A stretch of DNA of 49,661 bases. It comes from Alphaproteobacteria bacterium. GTDB taxonomy: Bacteria; Pseudomonadota; Alphaproteobacteria; GCA-2731375. Positions within the stretch are counted from its first letter, which is position 1, and each line of letters begins with the position of its first letter. Made by a program: the position numbers and the translations under genes. The stretch spans positions 1 to 49,661 of the forward strand of contig JASLMY010000008.1 in assembly GCA_030746295.1 (NCBI GenBank). The letters are read 5' to 3'. Positions 11,924 through 20,096 of the stretch are shown here, piece by piece. The notes beneath the pieces were generated by a model, which searched no databases, had not been told where the DNA came from, and was given only the letters and a program-made list of their open reading frames with translations.

Positions 11924-12895
11924 ATGGAATTGTTGCAGGACGTCTTCGTCCTTCCCTTCGTCGACATGGTCGACGCGCCCGAGTTCTTTGCCGAAGTCCT
12001 AATCGGCGGTCTCATGGCCGGTGTCATGTATTCGCTGGTGGCGCTCGGCTTCGTGCTGATTTTCAAGGCCTCCGGCGTCTTCAACTTTGCTCAGGGTGTG
12101 TTTGCGCTGTTCGCCGCGATGACGCTGGTCGGCCTGATGACGGGGACGGTTCCGGTCGCCCTGAACCAGATATCCGGCATCGCAATGCCAGCCTGGCTGG
12201 CCATCATCATAACCATCGTCGTGATGATCGGCCTGGCCGTTGCTGTTGAACGGGTGGTCTTGAGACCGCTCGTGAACCAGGACCCGATCATCATGTTCAT
12301 GTCGACGATCGGCCTCGCTTTCGTGCTCCAGAGCATCGGCGAGATCTTGTGGGGCAGCGAGGTCATGACGCTCAACGTCGGCATTCCAGAAGGCACCTTC
12401 ATGTGGGCCGATATCCAGTTCCAGGTCTTCGACATCTGGGCCGCGGTAATCGCCGGCATCATGGTCGTGGTTCTGGCGGTGTTCTTCCAGAAGACCCGGA
12501 TCGGACGGGCGCTCCGGGCCGTAGCCGACGACCATCAGGCCGCCCTCTCGGTCGGGATCCCGCTGAAGCAGATCTGGATCATCGTCTGGTCGGTGTCCGG
12601 CATGGTGGCCTTGGTCGCCGGCATCATGTGGGGGACCAAGAGCGGCGTCAGCTTCAGCCTCTCGCTGATCGCGCTGAAGGCGCTGCCGGTGCTAATCCTG
12701 GGTGGCTTCACCTCGGTGCCGGGCGCGATCGTGGGCGGCCTCATCATCGGCGTCGGCGAAAAGGTCGCCGAGGTCTATTGGGGGCCCTTGGTCAACGGTG
12801 CCATCGAGAACTGGTTCGCCTACGTGGTGGCCCTGGTCTTCCTGTTGTTCCGTCCGCAAGGGCTGTTCGGCGAAAAGATCATCGAAAGGGTATAG
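11924..12895 (+). CDS. LIV-type ABC transporter permease (LivH-like)
   Basis: A 323-residue inner-membrane permease with about eight hydrophobic segments. The start of the core (FFAEVLIGGLMAGVMYSLVALG, abbreviated here as GLMAGVMYSLVALGFVLIFK) and ASGVFNFAQG are hallmarks of LivH. The cytoplasmic coupling loop contains RIGRALRAVADDHQAA. It ends in LFRPQGLFGEKIIERV, the usual family ending. It follows the ATPase by 34 bases and precedes the second permease by four. Confidence 0.94.
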   Translation: MELLQDVFVLPFVDMVDAPEFFAEVLIGGLMAGVMYSLVALGFVLIFKASGVFNFAQGVFALFAAMTLVGLMTGTVPVALNQISGIAMPAWLAIIITIVVMIGLAVAVERVVLRPLVNQDPIIMFMSTIGLAFVLQSIGEILWGSEVMTLNVGIPEGTFMWADIQFQVFDIWAAVIAGIMVVVLAVFFQKTRIGRALRAVADDHQAALSVGIPLKQIWIIVWSVSGMVALVAGIMWGTKSGVSFSLSLIALKALPVLILGGFTSVPGAIVGGLIIGVGEKVAEVYWGPLVNGAIENWFAYVVALVFLLFRPQGLFGEKIIERV

Positions 12896-12899
12896 CTGG

Positions 12900-13976
12900 A
12901 TGATTTATCGCGAAGCCGGTCAATTCAAGGCCAAGTACGCGGCCGATCAGGCGATCTTCCCGATCGCCCAGGACCGCTGGTTCGTCATCGGTGTGATCGC
13001 CGTCGCCTATCTCGTCGTGCCCTTCGTCGGCGACGAGTACCTGTTTCAGGCGATCCTGATTCCGGTTCTGGCCTTCTCGCTGGCGGCGATCGGTCTCAAC
13101 ATCCTGACCGGCTATTGCGGCCAGCTTTCGCTCGGCACCGGCGGCTTCATGGCCACCGGTGCGATCGCCTCGTACAAGCTGATGACCGCTTATCCGGATA
13201 TGAACATCCTGATCGTCTTCATTCTGTCGGGCCTGGTCACGGCGGGGGTCGGGCTCTTGTTCGGCGTCCCCAGTCTGCGCATCAAGGGCTTCTATCTGGC
13301 GGTGGCGACGCTGGCGGCGCAGTTCTTTCTCGGCTGGCTCTACAACAAGATCGAGTGGTTCGTGAACTACACGCCGTCGGGTACGATCACGGCGCCGCCC
13401 AGAGAGATGTTCGGGGTCCTCGTCACGGGCCCGGCGGCGACCGCGGAAGCGCGCTACCTCTTCGTATTGACGCTGGTGGTCGTCTTCGGCTTGTTGGCCA
13501 AGAACTTGGTGCGGGGGCCCGTGGGGCGGGCCTGGATGGCGGTCCGGGATATGGATATCGCCGCCGAGCTGATCGGCTTTCGGCCCTTCCAGACCAAGAT
13601 CCTGGCCTTCTCGGTGAGCTCGTTCTATGTCGGCGTCGCGGGTGCCGTAGCCTTCACGATGTGGCTTGGTAGCGTCGAGACCGCCGAGGCCTTCGACATC
13701 AACGTCTCCTTCCAGGTCCTGTTCATGATCATCATCGGCGGCCTGGGTTCCATGCTCGGCTCGTTCCTGGGCGCCGCCTTCATCATCGTCACGCCGATTC
13801 TGCTGACCAACGTCATGGTCATCGGCATGGGCTTCCAGGCGGTCACCGCCAAGCATTTCGAGTTCATCTTCTTCGGCGGCCTGATCATCTTCTTCCTGAT
13901 CGTCGAGCCGTTGGGCTTGGCTCGGCTCTGGCAGATCGTCAAGGAGAAGCTCAGGCAATGGCCGTTTCCGTACTGA
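12900..13976 (+). CDS. LIV-type ABC transporter permease (LivM-like)
   Basis: A 358-residue permease that should pair with the LivH-like subunit. The core begins near residue 40 with LAFSLAAIGLNILTGYCGQL, followed by SLGTGGFMATGA, both typical of LivM. The coupling segment is GPVGRAWMAVRDMDIAAELIG, shortened to RAWMAVRDMDIAA. About ten hydrophobic helices are visible. The start ATG at 12900 is chosen because it follows AAAGGG by a normal distance and lies just after the livH-like stop; upstream in-frame sequence is a shadow of that gene. Confidence 0.94.
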   Translation: MIYREAGQFKAKYAADQAIFPIAQDRWFVIGVIAVAYLVVPFVGDEYLFQAILIPVLAFSLAAIGLNILTGYCGQLSLGTGGFMATGAIASYKLMTAYPDMNILIVFILSGLVTAGVGLLFGVPSLRIKGFYLAVATLAAQFFLGWLYNKIEWFVNYTPSGTITAPPREMFGVLVTGPAATAEARYLFVLTLVVVFGLLAKNLVRGPVGRAWMAVRDMDIAAELIGFRPFQTKILAFSVSSFYVGVAGAVAFTMWLGSVETAEAFDINVSFQVLFMIIIGGLGSMLGSFLGAAFIIVTPILLTNVMVIGMGFQAVTAKHFEFIFFGGLIIFFLIVEPLGLARLWQIVKEKLRQWPFPY

Positions 13977-14085
13977 TGTCTTTAAGCAAGAGTGTCGTGA
14001 ATTGTGGCGGTTGCCGCATTTTGTTAGGGTTCAGCCAGTTCCGCGGGCGGGTGGCCTCGCGGACGCACCAATGGGAGGTAAACGT

Positions 14086-15408
14086 ATGATGCTTCGAAAC
14101 ATCGCACTGGGCGCGATCTCGGCCGCGGTTCTCGCGACCGGCATCGCCGTCGAGAAGGCCGCGGCGGAAGATACCATCTTCATCCCCGGCCTGGTGTACA
14201 GGACCGGTCCTTATGCGCCTGGCGGCATTCCGTCGGCCAACGGCCTGCAGGACTATTTCAACATGATCAACGAGCGCGACGGCGGCGTTGGTGGCGTCAA
14301 GCTCGTCTACGAGGAGTGCGAGACCGGCTACAACACCAAGGTCGGCGTCGAGTGCTACGAGAAGTTCAAGTCCAAGAAGCCGGTCATCGTCTTCCCCTAT
14401 TCGACCGGTATCACCTATCAGCTGATCCCGAAAACCCCGGTCGACAAGATTCCGGTCCTGTCGATGGGCTACGGCCGCACCTCGGCCGCCGACGGCCGCG
14501 TCTTCAAGTGGGTGTTCAACTTTCCGACCACCTATTGGAGCCAGGCCAGCGCCATCATCAACTATATCGGCAGCCAAGAAGGTGGCCTCGCCAACCTCAA
14601 GGGCAAGAAGATCGCCCACATCTACCACAACAGCGCCTACGGCAAGGAAGCCAATCCGACGCTGGAGGTGCTGGCCAAGAAGTTCGGCTACAAGCTGAAG
14701 CTCTTGGCGGTGGACCATCCGGGGCAGGAGCAGAAGGCGACCTGGCTGCAGATCCGGCGTTGGAAGCCCGACTACATCTTCCTCTCCGGCTGGGGCGTGA
14801 TGAACCAGGTGGCGCTCAAGGAAGCGGGCTCGATCGGGTTCCCGATGGATCATTTCATCGGTAACTGGTGGTCCGGCACCGAGGTCGACATGGGCCCGGC
14901 CGGCACGCTGGCCAACGGTTACAAGGCCGCGACCTTCCATCCGCCGGGCGGCAACTCCCCGCTGCACGACGACATCCGCAAGCACGTCTATGACAAGGGC
15001 CTGGGGGCCGGCGAGCGCGACCGCATCGGCGAGGTGCTCTACAATCGCACCGTGCTGAACGCGGTCTTCGTGGTCGAGGCGATCCGGGCGGCGCAGAAGA
15101 AGTTCGGCGTCAAAGTCGTCACCGGCGAGCACGTCCGCTGGGGTCTCGAGAACACCCACATGACCGAAGAGGACTGGAAGAAGCTCGGTCTCGAGGGCTA
15201 TCCCGAGATCAAGGTCACTTGCGAGGACCACGAGGGCAGCCACCCGGTGCTGATCCAGCAGTGGGACGCCTACAAGAAAGAGTGGAAGATCGCCAGCGAC
15301 TGGAACCAGGTGATGCGCGACGTGGTGCGGCCGATGATCGAAGCCGATGCGGCCAAGTTCGCGAAAGAGAACAACATCACGCCGCGTGACTGCAGCAAGG
15401 AAGGCTGA
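14086..15408 (+). CDS. LIV/HAAT-type periplasmic substrate-binding protein
   Basis: A 440-residue type I periplasmic binding protein. A signal peptide covers about residues 1-25 (IALGAISAAVLATGIAV then AAAED). The ATG at 14086 is preceded by GGGAGGT seven bases upstream, a strong ribosome binding site suited to an abundant protein. The N-terminal lobe shows GGIPSANGLQDYFNMINERD and an acidic ECETGYNTK segment; the second lobe includes GKKIAHIYHNSAYGKE. At about 440 residues it is longer than leucine-binding proteins (about 370), resembling binders for aromatic or other organic acids. The ligand is not deducible. A 109-base gap upstream could hold its own promoter. Confidence 0.92.
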   Translation: MMLRNIALGAISAAVLATGIAVEKAAAEDTIFIPGLVYRTGPYAPGGIPSANGLQDYFNMINERDGGVGGVKLVYEECETGYNTKVGVECYEKFKSKKPVIVFPYSTGITYQLIPKTPVDKIPVLSMGYGRTSAADGRVFKWVFNFPTTYWSQASAIINYIGSQEGGLANLKGKKIAHIYHNSAYGKEANPTLEVLAKKFGYKLKLLAVDHPGQEQKATWLQIRRWKPDYIFLSGWGVMNQVALKEAGSIGFPMDHFIGNWWSGTEVDMGPAGTLANGYKAATFHPPGGNSPLHDDIRKHVYDKGLGAGERDRIGEVLYNRTVLNAVFVVEAIRAAQKKFGVKVVTGEHVRWGLENTHMTEEDWKKLGLEGYPEIKVTCEDHEGSHPVLIQQWDAYKKEWKIASDWNQVMRDVVRPMIEADAAKFAKENNITPRDCSKEG

Positions 15409-15472
15409 GCACGTACTGCTTTGCCTGAAAGGCCTGCGTAATCCTATCGGGCCGAACCAGTGAGGGTATGCC

Positions 15473-16285
15473 GTGAGCGACGGTAACGAACTGCTCGTCG
15501 TCAACAACATCGAGGTCATTTACGACCACGTGATCCTGGTGTTGAAGGGCGTGTCGCTCAGTGTGTCCGAGGGGGGCGTCGTCGCCCTCCTCGGCGCCAA
15601 CGGCGCTGGCAAGACGACGACCTTGAAATCGATATCCAACCTCTTGGGGGCCGAGCGCGGCGAGGTCACCAAGGGGGATATCCGCTATGAGGGCGACCAG
15701 GTCCAGTCCCTGAATCCGAGCGAGGTGGTCAAGCGCGGCGTCATCCAGGTGATGGAGGGCCGCCATTGCTTCGAGCACCTGACGGTCGAGGAGAACCTGC
15801 TGACCGGCGCCTACACTCGGGGCCGGGACCGCAAGGGGGTGAGCGATGCCCTCGACCTGGTCTACGGCTATTTCCCGAAGCTGAAGGAACGCAACAAGGC
15901 CTTGGCCGGCTACATCTCCGGCGGCGAGCAGCAGATGACCGCGATCGGCCGGGCGCTGATGGCGAAGCCGAAGCTGATCCTGCTGGACGAGCCGTCGATG
16001 GGGCTGGCGCCGCAGCTGGTGGAGGAGATTTTCGAGATCGTTGCCCGGCTCAACAAGCAGGAAGGTGTCAGCTTCCTCTTGGCCGAGCAGAACGCCACCG
16101 CCGCCTTGCGCTATGCCGACTATGGCTATGTCCTGGAGAACGGCCGCGTGGTCCTCGACGGCGAGGCCAAGGCGCTGGCCGACAACGAGGACGTCAAGGA
16201 GTTCTATCTCGGCTTCAGCGGCGGCGGCCGTCAGAGCTTTCGCGACACCAAGCACTACCGCCGGCGCAAGCGCTGGCTGGCCTGA
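15473..16285 (+). CDS. LIV-type ABC transporter ATP-binding protein (LivF-like)
   Basis: A 270-residue ATPase, second of the pair. Walker A GANGAGKTT, signature YISGGEQQMTAIGRAL, Walker B LILLDEPSMGLAP and the LAEQNA switch segment are intact. SMGLAP after Walker B is characteristic of LivF. The start is a GTG with GAGGGT six bases upstream. The C terminus extends with GGGRQSFRDTKHYRRRKRW, longer and more basic than E. coli LivF. It lies directly before the second ligase-like gene. Confidence 0.93.
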   Translation: MSDGNELLVVNNIEVIYDHVILVLKGVSLSVSEGGVVALLGANGAGKTTTLKSISNLLGAERGEVTKGDIRYEGDQVQSLNPSEVVKRGVIQVMEGRHCFEHLTVEENLLTGAYTRGRDRKGVSDALDLVYGYFPKLKERNKALAGYISGGEQQMTAIGRALMAKPKLILLDEPSMGLAPQLVEEIFEIVARLNKQEGVSFLLAEQNATAALRYADYGYVLENGRVVLDGEAKALADNEDVKEFYLGFSGGGRQSFRDTKHYRRRKRWLA

Positions 16286-16360
16286 CGAGGCCGACGCGAG
16301 GGCGCGTCCGGCGCCGCGCTGCCCTACCTTAACGGACTGTCGACGAGGGAGGCGACGGCG

Positions 16361-17599
16361 ATGGCGACCCGAGACGAGCACTACGATGAATTAGAGCAGC
16401 GTGATTCCGAGACCCGCCGGCGCGAGCAGTTCGCCCGGCTGCGCCAGCAGATCGCCCACGCCAAGGCCAAGGCGGCCTACTTCACCAAGCTGTTCGCCGA
16501 GGTCGAGGTCGAGGCGATCGACGGGCCTGAGGCGCTGGCGCGGCTGCCGGTGACCCGCAAGCCCGACCTGGCGCGGGCGCAGAAGGCCGACCCGCCCTTC
16601 GGCGGGCTCGCCACCCAGTCCTTCGAGGAGATGAGCAACGTCTTCATGTCGCCGGGACCGCTTTACGAGCCGGGCGGCGACGACAAGGACTATGGCCGCT
16701 TCTCGCGCGCGCTGTGGGCCGCCGGCGTGCGCCCGGGCGATCTCGTCTACAACACCTTCTCCTATCACCTGACGCCGGCGGCGATGCTGGTCGAGCTCGG
16801 CGCCCAGGCGCTTCGCTGCCCGGTCTTTCCGGGCGGTGTCGGCAACACCGATCTGCAGGTGCAGGCGATCGCCGAGTTGAGACCCCGGGTCTATTGCGGC
16901 ACGCCGTCGTTCTTGAAGATTCTGGTCGAGCGCGGCGACGAGGCCGGCCTCGACACGTCGTCGCTGGCCAAAGGCCTGGTCGGTGCCGAGCCGCTCTTTC
17001 CCGCCGTCCGCCAGATGCTCTCCGAGCGCGGCATCGAGGTCAGCAACAGTTACGGCACGGCCGATATCGGCCTGATCGCCTACGAGACCTCGGCCCAGGA
17101 AGGCATGGTCGTCGACGAAGGCATCATCCTCGAGCTGGTGGAGCCCGGCGGCAGCCAGCCGGTGGCCGAGGGCGAGATCGGCGAGGTCGTCGTCTCCACC
17201 TTCAATCCGACCTACCCGCTGGTCCGCTACGGCACCGGTGACTTGTCCGCGGTGCTGCCCGGCGCCAGCCCCTGCGGGCGCACCAACATGCGGATCAAGG
17301 GCTGGATGGGCCGTGCCGATCAGTCGGTCAAGGTCCGCGGCATGTTCGTCCACCCCTCCAACGTCGCCGACCTGCTGCGCCGCCATCCCGAGGTCTCGAA
17401 AGCGCGTTTGGTCGTCGACAGCGTCGACAGCGCCGATCGTATGACCCTCAAGGTCGCCGGCGCCGGCGAGGACGCGGCCGAGGCCATCGTCGCCTCGATC
17501 CAGAGCGTCCTGAAGCTCCGGGGCGAGGTCGAGCTGGTCGACGCCGAGGCGCTGCCCGATGACGGCAAGGTCATCGACGACATCCGCAAGTTCGACTGA
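16361..17599 (+). CDS. Phenylacetate-CoA ligase-like (PaaK family) protein with altered P-loop
   Basis: A 412-residue PaaK-type adenylate-forming protein. The N-terminal family motif RLPVTRKPDL, NTFSYHLTPA, VYCGTPSFLKI, SYGTADIG, VRYGTGDLS, CGRTNMRIKGWMGRADQ and VRGMFVHPSNV all fit PaaK. Where PaaK has the ATP phosphate-binding SSGTTGKPT, this protein has FMSPGPLYEPGG (about 95-106). The C-terminal GKVIDD keeps a Lys where the ligase Lys is expected. It may be a ligase with modified nucleotide binding or a related activity. GGAGG lies eight bases before the ATG. It closes the importer operon, and ccmA starts 14 bases after its stop. Confidence 0.83.
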   Translation: MATRDEHYDELEQRDSETRRREQFARLRQQIAHAKAKAAYFTKLFAEVEVEAIDGPEALARLPVTRKPDLARAQKADPPFGGLATQSFEEMSNVFMSPGPLYEPGGDDKDYGRFSRALWAAGVRPGDLVYNTFSYHLTPAAMLVELGAQALRCPVFPGGVGNTDLQVQAIAELRPRVYCGTPSFLKILVERGDEAGLDTSSLAKGLVGAEPLFPAVRQMLSERGIEVSNSYGTADIGLIAYETSAQEGMVVDEGIILELVEPGGSQPVAEGEIGEVVVSTFNPTYPLVRYGTGDLSAVLPGASPCGRTNMRIKGWMGRADQSVKVRGMFVHPSNVADLLRRHPEVSKARLVVDSVDSADRMTLKVAGAGEDAAEAIVASIQSVLKLRGEVELVDAEALPDDGKVIDDIRKFD

Positions 17600-17613
17600 A
17601 AGCCCGGTCGACG

Positions 17614-18243
17614 GTGGTGCTCGCGGCTGAAGCGCTGGGCTGCGTCCGCGGCGAGCGGACGGTCTTTCGGGACCTCAGCTTTCGGCTCGACGCCGGCGAG
17701 GCCCTGGTGCTCCGAGGGCCGAACGGCGCCGGCAAGTCGAGCCTGCTGCGCCTCGTCGCCACCTTCCTGAAGCCCGCCGCCGGCCGCCTCTCATGGGACG
17801 GCGTCGAGGTCTGGGACGATTTGGAGGCGTACCGCCGCCGGCTCGGCTACGTCGGCCATCTGGACGCCGTAAAGCCGCTGTTGACGGTGGCCGAGAACGT
17901 CCGCTTTTGGTCCCGCCTCAGGGGCGAGGCGCCGGGCGGCGACGATGCCGTCGAGGCGGCCTTGTCGGCCTTCGCCGTCGGCCACTTGGCCGAGGTGCCG
18001 GCGGCCCTGCTCTCGGCCGGACAACGCAAGCGCACCGCGCTCGCCCGCCTCGCGGCCGTTCCGGCCGCGCTCTGGCTTTTGGACGAGCCCGGCGTCTCGC
18101 TCGACGACGAGGGTCTCGACTGCCTTGCCGCCGCCGTCCGCCGGCAGCGCGAGCGAGGCGGCATGGTGATCGCGGCGACCCACCACGACCTCGACATCGC
18201 CGACGCGACAACGCTTCGCCTCGGACCGGAGGCGGCACGGTGA
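17614..18243 (+). CDS. ccmA: Heme exporter ATP-binding protein CcmA
   Basis: A 209-residue ABC ATPase of System I cytochrome c maturation. Together with CcmB, CcmC and CcmD it releases heme-loaded CcmE from CcmC. Walker A is GPNGAGKSS, the signature LLSAGQRKRTALARL and Walker B LWLLDEPGVSLD; the AGQ signature is typical of CcmA. The start is a GTG with an adjacent alternative GTG three bases later and only a weak ribosome binding site, so it may depend on coupling to the preceding gene 14 bases upstream. The stop overlaps the GTG of ccmB. Confidence 0.95.
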   Translation: MVLAAEALGCVRGERTVFRDLSFRLDAGEALVLRGPNGAGKSSLLRLVATFLKPAAGRLSWDGVEVWDDLEAYRRRLGYVGHLDAVKPLLTVAENVRFWSRLRGEAPGGDDAVEAALSAFAVGHLAEVPAALLSAGQRKRTALARLAAVPAALWLLDEPGVSLDDEGLDCLAAAVRRQRERGGMVIAATHHDLDIADATTLRLGPEAAR

Positions 18244-18905
18244 GCGGCCTCGGCGCAATCGTCGGCCGCGACCTTCGGATCGCCGCGCGTCAGGGCAGTG
18301 CCACCCTGCTGGTGGTGGTCTTCTTCGTGATCACGGTGACGCTCTTTCCCTTAGGGGTCGGGCCGGCGCCAGAGATGCTGGCGCGGATGGCCTCGGGCGT
18401 CGTCTGGGTGGCCGCGCTGCTGGCCTCGCTGATCGCGCTCGACCGCCTGTTCCAGGCCGACTTCGAGGACGGCAGCTTGGAGCTGTTGGCGCTGTCCGGC
18501 CTGCCGCTCGAGCTCGTGGTCCTGGCCAAGGCCCTGGCGCATTGGCTGACGAGCGGCCTGCCGCTCCTGTTGACGGCGCCGCTCTTGGCCCTGTTGATGA
18601 ACATGGAGGCCGAGGGTTTCCTCGTCCTCGTCACCGCGATGGCGTTGGGCACGCCGACGCTCAGCCTCGTCGGCAGCATCGGCGCGGCGCTGACCGTCAA
18701 CATGCGCCGCGGCGGCGTCCTCTTGTCGCTGTTGGTCCTGCCGCTTTATATCCCGGTGCTGATCTTCGGCGTCTCCGCCGTCGAGGCCGCCATTGTCGGC
18801 CTCGCCGTTCGACCCCACCTTCTGATCATGGCGGCGGGCTTTGCCGGTGCCCTGGCGCTGGCGCCCTGGGCGACCTCGGCGGCCCTGCGGCTGGCTCTGG
18901 AGTAG
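18240..18905 (+). CDS. ccmB: Heme exporter membrane protein CcmB
   Basis: A 221-residue integral membrane partner of CcmA. About six hydrophobic segments are visible; AADFED-type sequence (FQADFEDGSLELLALSGLP) after the second helix is the family hallmark. The GTG start overlaps the ccmA stop (GTGA), so translation is coupled. A 120-base gap follows, carrying a perfect FNR-type palindrome, so transcription may be split between ccmAB and ccmC onward. Confidence 0.95.
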   Translation: MSGLGAIVGRDLRIAARQGSATLLVVVFFVITVTLFPLGVGPAPEMLARMASGVVWVAALLASLIALDRLFQADFEDGSLELLALSGLPLELVVLAKALAHWLTSGLPLLLTAPLLALLMNMEAEGFLVLVTAMALGTPTLSLVGSIGAALTVNMRRGGVLLSLLVLPLYIPVLIFGVSAVEAAIVGLAVRPHLLIMAAGFAGALALAPWATSAALRLALE

Positions 18906-18916
18906 CTGCAAATTGG

Positions 18917-18930
18917 TTGATACAGATCAA
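18917..18930. promoter_or_regulatory. FNR/Anr/FnrL-type operator upstream of ccmC
   Basis: TTGATACAGATCAA is a perfect match to TTGAT-N4-ATCAA. It lies about 100 bases before the ccmC ATG. An activator centred here at -41.5 would place the -10 near 18953-18958, where TTAGGG is only a weak match. FNR control of ccm genes is known in E. coli. Confidence 0.72.
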
Positions 18931-19025
18931 GGCATCGACGGCCCCCGGCGGGTTAGGGACTTGCTGGGCGCGGGGGGACTGGTAGAAGGGTCGGCGATGA
19001 TGCGCGATATGGCCAGGGGCTCGGG

Positions 19026-19796
19026 ATGAAGGGCTTTCACAGATTTGCCAATCCGGCACGATTTTCCAGGCTGGCGCGCCGGATTCTGCCCTGGGCGACG
19101 GGGCTCGCGGTCGGGCTGATCGCGCTCGGGCTTTATCTGGCTCTCTTCGTGGCGCCGGCGGATTACCAGCAGGGCGATTCGGTGCGGATCATGTTCGTGC
19201 ATGTGCCCGCGGCCTGGATGGCGCTCTTCTGCTACACCTTCATGGCCGGCGCTAGCGCCGTCGGCCTGATCTGGAAACACCCGCTCGCCGACCTGGCGGC
19301 CAAGTCGGCCGCCCCCATCGGCGCCCTCTTCACCTTCGCCGCGCTCGTCACCGGCTCGCTCTGGGGCAAGCCGATGTGGGGCACCTGGTGGGTCTGGGAC
19401 GCGCGCCTGACCTCGGTCTTGATCCTGTTCTTCCTCTATCTCGGCTACATGGCGCTCTGGCAGGCGATCGAGGACCCCGCCAAGGCGGCGAAGGCGGCGG
19501 CGATCCTGGCGCTCGTCGGCTTCGTCAACGTGCCGATCATCAAGTACTCGGTCGATTGGTGGAACACGCTGCACCAGCCGGCGAGCGTGTTGCGCATGGA
19601 AGGACCCTCGATCCACGCCAGCATGCTCTGGCCGCTCGTCGTCATGGCGCTCGGCTTCAAGGCCTTCTTCGTCAGCGTCCTGCTGCAACGCATGGGTCTG
19701 GAGTTGAACCTGCGACGAATTCGGGCCTTGCGTCAGCGCGCCCTGGCCGAGGCGCCGCCGGTGGCGGTCGAGAGATCGTCCCTCGGTGCCGCCTGA
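19026..19796 (+). CDS. ccmC: Heme-handling membrane protein CcmC
   Basis: A 256-residue, six-helix membrane protein that loads heme onto CcmE in the periplasm. The tryptophan-rich WGTWWVWDARLTS (about 118-130) is the heme-handling motif, and the flanking histidines are in FVHVPAAWM and NTLHQPASV. The C-terminal tail after the last helix is Arg-rich. It follows the FNR-type site and is the first gene of a probable ccmC-to-ccmI transcription unit. Confidence 0.97.
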   Translation: MKGFHRFANPARFSRLARRILPWATGLAVGLIALGLYLALFVAPADYQQGDSVRIMFVHVPAAWMALFCYTFMAGASAVGLIWKHPLADLAAKSAAPIGALFTFAALVTGSLWGKPMWGTWWVWDARLTSVLILFFLYLGYMALWQAIEDPAKAAKAAAILALVGFVNVPIIKYSVDWWNTLHQPASVLRMEGPSIHASMLWPLVVMALGFKAFFVSVLLQRMGLELNLRRIRALRQRALAEAPPVAVERSSLGAA

Positions 19797-19816
19797 AGGG
19801 CTCGCGCGGGGGTGAC

Positions 19817-19845
19817 TGGACGGGTTTCGGGACCGGTCCTATAAG
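19817..19845 (+). promoter_or_regulatory. Candidate internal promoter before ccmD
   Basis: TGGACG at 19817-19822 (4 of 6) and TATAAG at 19840-19845 (5 of 6) are 17 bases apart, in the 102-base gap between ccmC and ccmD. It could supply extra ccmD-ccmI transcripts. Confidence 0.38.
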
Positions 19846-19898
19846 AACGGCCCGGGAGGCGGGTTGCGAGTCGTTGGCGTGTTGAGGAGGAGACGGAA

Positions 19899-20096
19899 GT
19901 GAGCGCGTTTCTGGAGATGGGCGGTTATGCGGCCTTCGTCTGGCCTGCTTTCATCGTCACCCTCGGGCTGATGGCCGTGCTGGCGGTGCTGAGCCGTCGC
20001 GCGCTCGCTGCCAGCGAGCGCCATCTCACTACCCTCGAGGCGACGCTCGCGCGCGACGACAAGCCGGGCAACGGGGATGGTGGCAGTGAAGCGTAA
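19899..20096 (+). CDS. ccmD: Heme exporter small membrane protein CcmD
   Basis: A 65-residue single-helix membrane protein that helps release holo-CcmE from the CcmABC complex. One hydrophobic helix (about 10-31, GYAAFVWPAFIVTLGLMAVL) is followed by a charged tail. The start is a GTG with GAGGAG upstream. The family is poorly conserved; position between ccmC and ccmE and the Y-AFVWPAF pattern decide the call. The 3' end overlaps ccmE by 20 bases. Confidence 0.9.
   Translation: MSAFLEMGGYAAFVWPAFIVTLGLMAVLAVLSRRALAASERHLTTLEATLARDDKPGNGDGGSEA

Noticed and set aside
14002..14030. Possible promoter TTGTGG-N17-TAGGGT before the binding-protein gene
   Set aside because: Only three of six matches in each box; not distinguishable from chance.
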